From Candidatus Omnitrophota bacterium (GTDB lineage Bacteria; Omnitrophota; Koll11; Gygaellales; Profunditerraquicolaceae): a stretch of DNA of 13,660 bases. Every line of letters starts with the position of its first letter. The first letter of the stretch is position 1. The DNA is taken from positions 1 to 13,660 of the forward strand of contig JAQULD010000035.1 in assembly GCA_028719045.1 (NCBI GenBank), in the 5' to 3' direction. Below, piece after piece: positions 1 to 6,326 of this stretch. Both the position numbers and the translations under genes were made by a program. The notes beneath the pieces are model-generated. The model saw only the letters and a list, made by a program, of their open reading frames with translations. It ran no database searches and was not told the DNA's origin.

Positions 1-1707
1 CTGGATACTCCTGTAGACAAAATAATTTTTGATGTGGGACACCAGGCGTATGCCCATAAAATACTTACGGGAAGAAACAAGAATTTCGATACCTTAAGGC
101 AATACAAAGGATTAAGCGGCTTTCCTTCAAAAGACGAGTCGGCTTACGACGTATTTACCACGGGGCATAGTTCCACCGCCGTTTCGCTCGCTCTGGGCCT
201 TGTCACTGCCAGGGATTATCTTGGCCCCGGCCAGCAATTTAAGGTGGTCGCAATTATCGGGGACGGCTCCTTAAGCGGCGGCTTGTGTTTCGAAGGGCTG
301 AATAACACGGGCCATCTTAAAAAAGACATACTGATTGTTTTAAATACTAACGAATTAAGCATAGCTCCGAATGTGGGGGCGCTCAGCACTTACCTGAACA
401 AAGTTATTTCACTGCCGTTATACAACCGTTTTAAAAATTCCCTCGAAGGCTTTGTGCAGTCGCGCATCCCGAAAGGCGGGCGCCTTTTAACAATAGCGAA
501 TAAATTCGAAGAAGGGCTTAAGGGTTTATTTATACCCGGTATGCTTTTCGAAGAATTGGGCTTCAGGTATTTCGGGCCGTTCGACGGCCACAACCTGCCG
601 AATCTAATCCACACCATAAAAAACATAATGACTATCAAGGGGCCGCGCCTTCTTCACGTGGTGACAAAAAAAGGCAAGGGATACGCGCCTGCCGAAAAAG
701 AACCGGTAAGGTTTCACGGTACCGGGCCTTTTGAGATATCAAGCGGAAAGTCGCTGGCTAAGAGCGATTCCCTGTTTAAAACCTATACAGAAGTGTTCAG
801 CAATAAACTTGTAGAACTGGCAAAGGATAATAAAAAAATAGTGGCTGTTACCGCAGCTATGCCCGAAGGTACGGGTTTGGATAAATTCCGCGACGCATAC
901 CCTTCCAGGTTCTTTGACGTAGGTATAGCTGAGGCTCACGCGGTTTGTTTCGCGGCAGGCCTGGCAAAAGGCGGATTAAAGCCGGTAGTCGCGGTATATT
1001 CCACCTTTTTGCAAAGGGCTTATGATCAGATCAGCGAAGAGGTAAGCCTTCAGGATCTGGGGGTTATATTCGCTATCGACCGCGCAGGCATAGTGGGTGA
1101 AGACGGAGCGACGCACCAGGGCATTTACGATATAGCATTTTTAAGAAACATCCCGAACCTGGTGATCATGTCGCCTAAAGACGCGCGCGAATTGGAACAA
1201 ATGCTCGAATTTGCCGTGGGTTTGAACAGCCCGGCAGTCATAAGATACCCGAAAGCGGTATGTATGCTCGCCCGCATGCCGCAATCAGGCTCCCTGGAAT
1301 TGGGTAAAGCGGAAATATTAAAGGAAGGGAAAGATTTTGCGGTAATAGCCATAGGGGATATGGTCATTCCTTGCCTGGAGGCGCTGAATTTACTGGAAAA
1401 GGAAGGGCTCTCCGGGACTTTAGTAAACGCGCGATTTGTAAAGCCTCTGGACGTGAATTTAATAAAAACCCTGGCAGAAAAGGTAAAATATATTTATACT
1501 GTTGAGGACGGCGTCGCCGAAGGGGGATTAGGCAGCGCGGTGAGCGAAGCGGTAAACAAACCGGTTATAAGATTAGGCTTGCCTTCGGATTTTATCGCGC
1601 ACGGGAAAAGGGACATTTTAATGGAAAAATACGGTTTGACCAAAGAAGGGATCTTTTACCGGATAAAAGACACGGTTGTTAAAAATGGCAAAGATAACCA
1701 TAAATAG
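1..1707 (+). CDS. dxs: 1-deoxy-D-xylulose-5-phosphate synthase, 5' end cut by window
   Basis: DXS condenses pyruvate and glyceraldehyde 3-phosphate, with thiamine diphosphate (TPP), to 1-deoxy-D-xylulose 5-phosphate, the first step of the MEP isoprenoid pathway; the product also feeds thiamine and pyridoxal synthesis. The frame is open from base 1, and 568 residues are visible. By comparison with usual DXS proteins, about 65 N-terminal residues lie upstream. Visible marks are DVGHQAYAHK near the start, the TPP motif GDG at codons 87-89 leading to an N-x-N element, the transketolase catalytic glutamate in IAEAHA (codon 311), and the DRAGIVGEDGATHQG block. The usual NDNEM reads NTNEL here, a mild change next to a metal ligand. 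A GTG at 34 would give an open frame but lies inside the conserved VGHQ block, so it is not the start. The 3' end overlaps the next gene by 23 bases, which suggests a shared transcript. Confidence 0.96.
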   Translation: MDTPVDKIIFDVGHQAYAHKILTGRNKNFDTLRQYKGLSGFPSKDESAYDVFTTGHSSTAVSLALGLVTARDYLGPGQQFKVVAIIGDGSLSGGLCFEGLNNTGHLKKDILIVLNTNELSIAPNVGALSTYLNKVISLPLYNRFKNSLEGFVQSRIPKGGRLLTIANKFEEGLKGLFIPGMLFEELGFRYFGPFDGHNLPNLIHTIKNIMTIKGPRLLHVVTKKGKGYAPAEKEPVRFHGTGPFEISSGKSLAKSDSLFKTYTEVFSNKLVELAKDNKKIVAVTAAMPEGTGLDKFRDAYPSRFFDVGIAEAHAVCFAAGLAKGGLKPVVAVYSTFLQRAYDQISEEVSLQDLGVIFAIDRAGIVGEDGATHQGIYDIAFLRNIPNLVIMSPKDARELEQMLEFAVGLNSPAVIRYPKAVCMLARMPQSGSLELGKAEILKEGKDFAVIAIGDMVIPCLEALNLLEKEGLSGTLVNARFVKPLDVNLIKTLAEKVKYIYTVEDGVAEGGLGSAVSEAVNKPVIRLGLPSDFIAHGKRDILMEKYGLTKEGIFYRIKDTVVKNGKDNHK

Positions 1708-1888
1708 AGATAAGTGTAAAGGCTGCCTTTTGTGCATAAGTTTTTGTCCAAAGGGCGCGATTGTTTTAGACAAAGATTTGAACGCCCGAGGGGCAAAACC
1801 TGTGAAATTCAAAGGTGATTCCGATTGCCTGGGCTGCATGATGTGCGCGTTGATTTGTCCTGATTGCTGCATTGAGGTTGAAAAATAG
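1685..1888 (+). CDS. korD: 2-oxoacid:ferredoxin oxidoreductase delta subunit, 2[4Fe-4S] ferredoxin-like
   Basis: This 67-residue protein has two CxxCxxCxxxCP clusters, CKGCLLCISFCP and CLGCMMCALICP, the pattern of a bacterial 2[4Fe-4S] ferredoxin. In KOR/VOR-type enzymes this delta subunit takes electrons from the catalytic subunits and passes them to soluble ferredoxin. I chose the ATG at 1685, giving MAKITINRDKC. An in-frame TTG at 1676 would add three residues but has no better ribosome site. The gene begins inside the end of dxs (23 bases shared) and stops two bases before the alpha-subunit gene, so it reads as part of the same operon. Clusters alone cannot separate a subunit from a free ferredoxin; the neighbours decide it. 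Confidence 0.9.
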   Translation: MAKITINRDKCKGCLLCISFCPKGAIVLDKDLNARGAKPVKFKGDSDCLGCMMCALICPDCCIEVEK

Positions 1889-1890
1889 AT

Positions 1891-2946
1891 ATGTCCAAGC
1901 GTATATTAATGACGGGTAATGAGGCGATCGCCGAAGGGGCAATACAGGCAGGCTGCAGTTTTTATGCCGGCTATCCCATTACCCCCCAAAATGAATTAAT
2001 TGCCTATATGGCGGCCCAGCTTCCGGAAAGGGGCGGGGTTTTCATTCAGGCGGAATCAGAGTTGGCAGCTATAAATATGGTCTTTGGCGCCTCGGCAGCA
2101 GGAGCGCGGGCAATGACTTCTTCTTCAAGCCCGGGTATAAGCCTAAAGCAGGAAGGGATTTCTTATATCGCCGGCGCGGAGCTTCCGGCTGTCATTGTGA
2201 ATATTATGCGCGGCGGACCCGGGCTGGGGAATATCTCTCCTTCGCAGGCGGATTATTTTCAGGCGACGCGCGGGGGAGGCCACGGAGATTACCGCTGCAT
2301 AGTGCTGGCGCCTTTTTCTGTGCAAGAAGCTTTTTCCCTGACCAAGCTCGCTTTTGACTTGGCGGACAAGTACCGTACTCCCGCCATGATACTCGGAGAC
2401 GGCATGCTTGGACAGATGATGGAGCCTATAGAAGCGCAAAGCGCGAAGCAGAAAACGCAAAGCTATAAAAAACCCTGGGCGTTGACCGGATGCAAAGGAA
2501 GAAAGCCTAATATAATTAGATCTCTTTATCTCGGAGAAGGGGTTTTGGAAAGATTGAACCTTGCTTTGCAGGATAAATATAAAAAGATCAGGGAGAAAGA
2601 AAGCCGTTGGGCAGGCGAATCTTTGGATGACGCGAAAATTATTTTGGTAGCTTACGGTTCAATGGCGCGCGTTGCCAGGTCCGTGGTAAATAGATTGCGC
2701 CAGAAAGGCAAAAAAGTCGGTTTAATAAGGCCGGTAACACTGTGGCCTTTTCCTGCGGATGCTTTCACCGGGCGCCTGAAACGGGGCGCAAAATACCTGG
2801 TAATAGAGATGTCTTACGGCCAGATGGTCGAAGATGTGAAATTATCGGTTAACGGGAAAGCGGAAGTAGAATTTTTAGGCCGTGCCGGAGGAGGAATGCC
2901 TTCGGAAGAAGAGATTATTAATAAAATCAAACATTTGGCCCGTTAG
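1891..2946 (+). CDS. korA: 2-oxoacid:ferredoxin oxidoreductase alpha subunit (VorB/KorA type)
   Basis: This 351-residue protein is the pyrimidine-binding half of a TPP-dependent enzyme that oxidatively decarboxylates a 2-oxoacid to the acyl-CoA and reduces ferredoxin. It shows the family's YPITP element (about residues 28-32), an early glutamate in QAESELAAINM, a SSSSPGISLKQE block near residues 77-88, the GGPGLG loop and the GGGHGDYR block. The C-terminal part, with LVAYGSMARVARS, is the transketolase C-terminal-like domain. The wording of these blocks is closest to what is annotated as VorB (3-methyl-2-oxobutanoate, branched-chain) rather than 2-oxoglutarate KorA, but the substrate cannot be fixed by eye. 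It sits between the ferredoxin-like subunit (2-base gap) and the beta subunit (1-base gap). It is cytosolic and typical of anaerobes. Confidence 0.93.
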   Translation: MSKRILMTGNEAIAEGAIQAGCSFYAGYPITPQNELIAYMAAQLPERGGVFIQAESELAAINMVFGASAAGARAMTSSSSPGISLKQEGISYIAGAELPAVIVNIMRGGPGLGNISPSQADYFQATRGGGHGDYRCIVLAPFSVQEAFSLTKLAFDLADKYRTPAMILGDGMLGQMMEPIEAQSAKQKTQSYKKPWALTGCKGRKPNIIRSLYLGEGVLERLNLALQDKYKKIREKESRWAGESLDDAKIILVAYGSMARVARSVVNRLRQKGKKVGLIRPVTLWPFPADAFTGRLKRGAKYLVIEMSYGQMVEDVKLSVNGKAEVEFLGRAGGGMPSEEEIINKIKHLAR

Positions 2947-2947
2947 T

Positions 2948-3676
2948 ATGGATAAAATATTCAGCCATCCCGGATCATTACGCAATGTTCCTACGCACTA
3001 CTGCCCGGGCTGCGGCCATGGCATAGCGCACAGGCTCGTGACCGAAGCTGTGGATGCCCTGGGTATCCGCGAGAGGGTTATCGGTATTGCTCCTGTTGGT
3101 TGCGCGGTGATCGCTTATGATTACTGGGACTTCGATTGCACGGAAGCGGCTCACGGCAGGGCGCTAGCGGTGGCCACGGCCATAAAAAGGGTAAGGCCGG
3201 AAAATATAGTTTTTACTTACCAGGGGGACGGGGATCTGGCTGCGATCGGTACAAACGAAACAATACACGCCGCCAACCGCGGAGAAAACGTTACGGTGAT
3301 CTTCATCAATAACGCTGTTTACGGCATGACCGGAGGCCAGATGGCACCCACGACGGTCATTGGACAGAAAACCGCCACTACGCCGAAAGGAAGACAGCTG
3401 GAATTCCAGGGGCCGCCGCTGAAAATATCTGAATTGCTGGCGGGATTGCCCGCGGTAAAATATGTTGAAAGGGTGTCATTACATTCTCCTCAGGAAGTGC
3501 TGAAGGCGAAAAGAGCGGTAAAACAGGCTTTCCAAAACCAAATAGACGGCGCCGGATTTTCATTGGTGGAGGTGCTATCTCCCTGCCCCACGTATTGGGG
3601 CATGGCTCCCAAACAGGCCCTGGATTGGATAAGGGACACCTTAGTGAAAGAATTCCCTTTAGGCAGGATCAAATGA
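2948..3676 (+). CDS. korB: 2-oxoacid:ferredoxin oxidoreductase beta subunit (TPP-binding)
   Basis: This 242-residue protein carries the TPP pyrophosphate-binding half of the enzyme. Key marks are CPGCGHG at about residues 19-25, GDGD near 93-96 followed about 25 residues later by an NN element (121-122), then YGMTGGQ, which are standard in KorB/VorA-type beta subunits. I chose the ATG at 2948, one base after the alpha stop, because it gives the usual short N-terminus before the CPGCGHG block. An open extension back to 2882 would run inside the alpha gene in another frame and carries no conserved residues. The stop overlaps the next start as ATGA at 3673, so translation is probably coupled to the gamma subunit. 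The length is slightly short for the family but all core motifs are there. Confidence 0.94.
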   Translation: MDKIFSHPGSLRNVPTHYCPGCGHGIAHRLVTEAVDALGIRERVIGIAPVGCAVIAYDYWDFDCTEAAHGRALAVATAIKRVRPENIVFTYQGDGDLAAIGTNETIHAANRGENVTVIFINNAVYGMTGGQMAPTTVIGQKTATTPKGRQLEFQGPPLKISELLAGLPAVKYVERVSLHSPQEVLKAKRAVKQAFQNQIDGAGFSLVEVLSPCPTYWGMAPKQALDWIRDTLVKEFPLGRIK

Positions 3677-4215
3677 CGGAAAAAATAATTATTGCCGGAG
3701 CCGGCGGCCAGGGCATTATGCTTTTGGGAAAAATCCTGGCTGAAACCGCGATGCGCGAAGACAAATTTACCACCTGGCTCCCCGCTTACGGGGCGGAGGT
3801 GCGCGGAGGCACGGCTTTCTGCATGGTTATTATTTCCGATTCTGAAATAGGCTCTCCGTATATCGAAAAAGCGGACAGCCTTATCATTATGAACGAGCCT
3901 TCATTAAAAAAGTTTAAATCCAGGGTGAGAAAAAACGGACTTTTGCTGTTAAACAGTTCTCTCATTAAAGATAATCCGGGCGCGGATAATAATATTTTAA
4001 GTTTTCCTTTTTCCGGTATCGCCTCTGAGCTTGGCAGTTTAAAAGTGGCAAATGTTGTGGCTCTCGGTTGTTTTTCCGCCAGGAATAAAATAGTTGACGC
4101 CAAGACTATCCTGGAGGCGATTGAAGGCATGGCCCCGGAAGGCAGGAAAGAATTGATCGAAATAAACAAAAAGGCATTTGCCGCCGGCAGGCGGCTTATT
4201 AGAACGGAGTGTTGA
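3673..4215 (+). CDS. korC: 2-oxoacid:ferredoxin oxidoreductase gamma subunit
   Basis: This 180-residue protein begins with a glycine-rich loop GAGGQG (residues 9-14), the signature of the gamma domain of pyruvate/ketoisovalerate oxidoreductases. The PAYGAEVRGGTAFC block that follows is also typical. The gamma domain helps assemble the heterotetramer; in many bacteria it is fused to the alpha chain, but here it is separate. I chose the ATG in the ATGA overlap with the beta gene; an earlier open frame from 3595 is only the beta gene read in another frame. The stop comes one base before the gltX start. The full delta-alpha-beta-gamma set in one run indicates a complete four-subunit enzyme. The substrate (branched-chain 2-oxoacid or 2-oxoglutarate) is inferred only from the alpha subunit's resemblance to VorB. 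Confidence 0.92.
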   Translation: MTEKIIIAGAGGQGIMLLGKILAETAMREDKFTTWLPAYGAEVRGGTAFCMVIISDSEIGSPYIEKADSLIIMNEPSLKKFKSRVRKNGLLLLNSSLIKDNPGADNNILSFPFSGIASELGSLKVANVVALGCFSARNKIVDAKTILEAIEGMAPEGRKELIEINKKAFAAGRRLIRTEC

Positions 4216-4216
4216 C

Positions 4217-5557
4217 ATGATAAGAGTCAGGTTTGCGCCCAGCCCCACCGGTAATCTGCATATAGGCGGCGCACGAACGGCGTTATTTAACTGGCTTTAT
4301 GCCAAGGCAAAAAAAGGCCAGTTCGTTTTAAGGATCGAAGATACGGATAAACTGCGTTCAAAAAAAGAATACCTGGATGAGATATTATACAGCCTTGACT
4401 GGCTGGGATTTAAATGGGACGAGATATATTACCAGAGCCAGAGGTTCGATATTTATAGGGACTATGCTAAAAAACTGCTGGAGCAGGGCAAGGCTTATAC
4501 CGTTACTTCACAGGCCGCCCCGGTAGAAGTGGAGCAGGAGGAAAACGCCGTTCAAGCCGGCGGTGAAGCGGTAATTTTTAAGGTCACGCCGCAGAAAATA
4601 AAAATAAACGACCTTATCCGCGGAGAGATTGAATTCGACGCTTCTACGATTAAAGACCAGGTCCTGATAAAATCTGACGGTACCCCCACTTATAATTTCG
4701 CCTGCGTTATTGACGATGCCTCCATGAATATTACGCACGTTATAAGGGGAGATGACCATATTTCCAATACTCCCAAACAAGTGCTTCTCTACCAGGCTTT
4801 AGGATTCAAATTGCCTGAGTTCGCGCATCTGCCGCTGATATTGGCTAAAAGCGGAGGGAGGCTTTCCAAAAGGAAAGGGGCAACAGCGATTTCAGACTAC
4901 CATAAAATGGGGTATCTGGCCAAGGCCCTGGTAAATTACCTGCTTTTGCTTGGCTGGTCTCCGGGAGGAAACCGGGAAGTAATAGATGTAGAGGAAGCCA
5001 TCAGGCTTTTTAACATAAAAAATATCAATAAAACCGCGGCCGTACTTGACCTGGACAAGCTCGACTGGATGAACAACCAGTACCTGAAGAAAGCGGACCC
5101 GGAAAAACTTTCGGAAGAGGTTATCCCCGCGCTCGTGGAAAAGAGATTCATCGATAAAGATAATTTTGATAGAAATTATGTTGTTTCTCTGGTAAAATTA
5201 TTTCAGGGAAGGATGACCACGGTAAGCGATTTTGCCGATTGGGCGGATTTTTTCTTCCTGGATGAAATAACTATTGACCCGGAGGCGAAGGAGAAGTTCC
5301 TGGCGCAGGATTTTTCCAGGGAGTTTGGCCTTTTTACGAAACGCCTTGAGTCGCTGGACAAATTCGATATCGTTTCTATAGAAGCGGCTTTCAGGGAAAT
5401 GGTCAAAGAGCTCAATATCGAAGCCAAGGTGCTTATTCATCCGATAAGGGTTGCCCTTACCGGAAAAACAATAGGGCCGGGGCTTTTTGAAGTGATATAT
5501 TATTTAGGAAAAGAAAAAACCATTAAAAGGCTGTCTGCGTTCATAAAAAAGGAGTGA
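4217..5557 (+). CDS. gltX: glutamyl-tRNA synthetase, shortened catalytic insert
   Basis: This class I aminoacyl-tRNA synthetase loads glutamate on tRNA-Glu. At 446 residues it is short for the family, which is usually about 465-500. It has FAPSPTGNLHIGG with the HIGH-like motif at residues 15-18, RIEDTD at 39-44, YNFACVIDD, VIRGDDHISNT, and a KMSKS-like RLSKRKG near 215-221, so the active site looks complete. The stretch between EQGKAY (about 89-94) and AVIFKV (about 118-123) has only about 23 residues. It lacks the usual Cys/EEL segment and the YDGRCR-type motif. The ATG at 4217 has GGAG seven bases upstream. The C-terminal anticodon-binding region is weakly conserved, as is usual. It follows korC by one base. 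Whether it is discriminating or also charges tRNA-Gln cannot be told by eye. Confidence 0.95.
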   Translation: MIRVRFAPSPTGNLHIGGARTALFNWLYAKAKKGQFVLRIEDTDKLRSKKEYLDEILYSLDWLGFKWDEIYYQSQRFDIYRDYAKKLLEQGKAYTVTSQAAPVEVEQEENAVQAGGEAVIFKVTPQKIKINDLIRGEIEFDASTIKDQVLIKSDGTPTYNFACVIDDASMNITHVIRGDDHISNTPKQVLLYQALGFKLPEFAHLPLILAKSGGRLSKRKGATAISDYHKMGYLAKALVNYLLLLGWSPGGNREVIDVEEAIRLFNIKNINKTAAVLDLDKLDWMNNQYLKKADPEKLSEEVIPALVEKRFIDKDNFDRNYVVSLVKLFQGRMTTVSDFADWADFFFLDEITIDPEAKEKFLAQDFSREFGLFTKRLESLDKFDIVSIEAAFREMVKELNIEAKVLIHPIRVALTGKTIGPGLFEVIYYLGKEKTIKRLSAFIKKE

Positions 5558-5559
5558 GT

Positions 5560-5739
5560 ATGGCTGGCAGGAACAAATCTTTCTTATTGGTTTCGTTAAG
5601 CTTGGTTTTATTCGCTTTTCTTTTTGTCAGCGGTTGTGAAACTGCTAAAGGTGCGGCATGCGGAGCGCAAGATGGGGCTAAAAAAGACTGGGAGAACGCG
5701 AAGAAGACCGACGCCTGGTTGAAAAAGAATCTTTGGTAA
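5560..5739 (+). CDS. small entericidin-like lipoprotein
   Basis: This is a 59-residue protein with a basic start (MAGRNK), a hydrophobic stretch of about 17 residues and a lipobox FVSGC, so it should be lipidated at that cysteine and anchored in the envelope. The mature part, about 34 residues, is small and polar with many Ala, Gly and Lys, and ends in KKTDAWLKKNLW. It resembles the entericidin-type tiny lipoproteins in size and composition, but I cannot assign a function. The ATG at 5560 lies six bases after AAAGGAG; a GTG at 5554 would overlap the gltX stop and has a worse ribosome site. The gene begins two bases after gltX, so it is probably read through from that operon. A second cysteine occurs in the mature chain (AACGAQ). 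Confidence 0.75.
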   Translation: MAGRNKSFLLVSLSLVLFAFLFVSGCETAKGAACGAQDGAKKDWENAKKTDAWLKKNLW

Positions 5740-5747
5740 AAGCCGCC

Positions 5748-6020
5748 ATGAAACAAACTCCGTTTAAGAAGTGCGCGGGCAGCGTTTTCACTTTATTAGA
5801 AATACTCTTGGTCCTGGTGATCGTTTCTATAGTCGCCCGAAAAGTGTTCACCACGTATCTAAAAAAACCTTCCTTAGATAAAAATGCGGAAAATTTTGTT
5901 CACGAGCAGGGAATAAATACAAGCAGCCATAAAGCGGTTTTAGAAAGCACCAAAGAAAAGATCCGGGATATTAATAAACAGCTTGAGAAGCAAAACCAGG
6001 AAATGGACGAACTGAAATAA
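5748..6020 (+). CDS. small pilin-like protein with prepilin-type N-terminus
   Basis: This 90-residue protein begins with a short basic leader (MKQTPFKKCAGSV) and then FTLLEILLVLVIVSIV, the hydrophobic helix with Glu at position 5 that marks type IV prepilins and type II secretion pseudopilins. After the helix come about 55 polar residues. The last 30, around HKAVLESTKEKIRDINKQLE, look like a coiled coil. There is no C-terminal disulfide loop and the protein is far shorter than a major pilin, so a minor or accessory role is more likely. If cleavage precedes FTLLE, the -1 residue is Val rather than the usual Gly; a Gly lies two residues further back. I prefer the ATG at 5748 over an in-frame TTG at 5733 that lies inside the previous gene. 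No strong ribosome site is visible. Confidence 0.68.
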   Translation: MKQTPFKKCAGSVFTLLEILLVLVIVSIVARKVFTTYLKKPSLDKNAENFVHEQGINTSSHKAVLESTKEKIRDINKQLEKQNQEMDELK

Positions 6021-6022
6021 AT

Positions 6023-6051
6023 TTGAAAGTGCGCGGTAAATAGATTATACT
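6023..6051 (+). promoter_or_regulatory. sigma70-type promoter of the riboswitch leader
   Basis: A -35 element TTGAAA at 6023-6028 is followed by a 17-base spacer and a -10 element TATACT at 6046-6051. A TATAAT at 6051-6056 overlaps but gives a 22-base spacer. Transcription should begin near 6058-6062, about 30 bases before the riboswitch aptamer. It lies directly after the pilin-like gene stop and drives the leader of the lytic transglycosylase gene. Confidence 0.65.
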
Positions 6052-6089
6052 ATAATTGTACTTTGACAATCTGGGAAGTTCCTACTGAT

Positions 6090-6203
6090 AAAGGCAAACT
6101 AGCAGTAATGCTGGGGCCCCGCCGTAAAGAACGGCGGGTCCGCTTAAGGATTCCTTAGCGGAGCAAAGCTACCTGTCCTGATTTTAAGGATAGAGGGGCT
6201 GCC
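6090..6203 (+). promoter_or_regulatory. cyclic-di-GMP-I (GEMM) riboswitch aptamer, with insertion
   Basis: The RNA reads GGCAAAC (6093-6099), then a six-pair P2 stem (6099-6104 with 6109-6114) capped by a GNRA loop GTAA, then GCAAAGCTACC (6163-6173), a P3 stem (TCCT at 6176-6179 with AGGA at 6187-6190) and GATAG...GGGGCTGCC closing P1. These are the landmarks of the class I c-di-GMP aptamer, whose consensus around the core is GGGACGCAAAGC. Here the core GGGGC (6113-6117) and GCAAAGC (6163-6169) are separated by 45 bases that form two perfect hairpins. The P1 5' strand can also pair with the terminator region (6230-6237), which suggests a transcription switch. The G at 6093 matches the position I take as the ligand-pairing G of c-di-GMP types, but that alignment is by eye. 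The likely target is the lytic transglycosylase gene downstream. Confidence 0.78.
6118..6162 (+). other. tandem hairpin insertion in the riboswitch core
   Basis: Hairpin 1 is an eight-pair perfect stem, CCCGCCGT at 6118-6125 with ACGGCGGG at 6131-6138, and a five-base loop AAAGA. Hairpin 2 begins on the very next base: TCCGC (6139-6143) pairs with GCGGA (6158-6162), and above one bulged T TAAGG (6145-6149) pairs with CCTTA (6153-6157) around a three-base loop. No base is left unpaired between the two. Deleting these 45 bases would restore CTGGGGCGCAAAGC, close to the standard core. Confidence 0.75.
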
Positions 6204-6214
6204 AAAGAGGCCGT

Positions 6215-6249
6215 AAAACCCTAAAAATATTGCCTTTTAGGGTTTTTTT
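6215..6249 (+). terminator. intrinsic terminator of the riboswitch leader
   Basis: AAAACCCTAAAA at 6215-6226 pairs with TTTTAGGGTTTT at 6235-6246 around an eight-base loop, followed by more T residues. It starts 12 bases after the aptamer and lies before the coding region, as expected for a transcription-controlling expression platform. The loop and the start of the 3' arm (TTGCCTTT, 6230-6237) are complementary to the aptamer 5' strand AAAGGCAA (6090-6097). Confidence 0.8.
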
Positions 6250-6257
6250 ATTTCCTT

Positions 6258-6316
6258 GCCCCGGCTCATGTCTGTCTGCTTTCTTAGCAGATGATTTGAG
6301 GCCGGGGCTTTTGTTT
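6258..6316 (+). terminator. second large stem-loop with T-rich tail
   Basis: GCCCCGGC (6258-6265) pairs with GCCGGGGC (6301-6308), extended by TCA (6266-6268) with TGA (6297-6299) past one bulged G. An inner hairpin TCTGCT (6275-6280) with AGCAGA (6286-6291) sits inside. The tail is TTTTGTTT. It ends two bases before the ribosome-binding region of the next gene, so it would act as a second attenuator in the same leader; a processing or stability role is possible instead. Confidence 0.55.
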
Positions 6317-6326
6317 AGGGGGAGCC

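Noticed and set aside
2143..2460. Antisense open frame of 105 codons within the alpha-subunit gene, and similar antisense frames elsewhere including inside the RND gene
   Set aside because: They lie opposite strongly conserved coding sequence, have no ribosome sites or recognisable domains, and read as shadows of the + strand genes.
2882..2947. Longer open frame upstream of the beta subunit, starting inside the alpha gene
   Set aside because: The extra residues are the alpha gene read in another frame; the ATG at 2948 gives the normal N-terminus before CPGCGHG.
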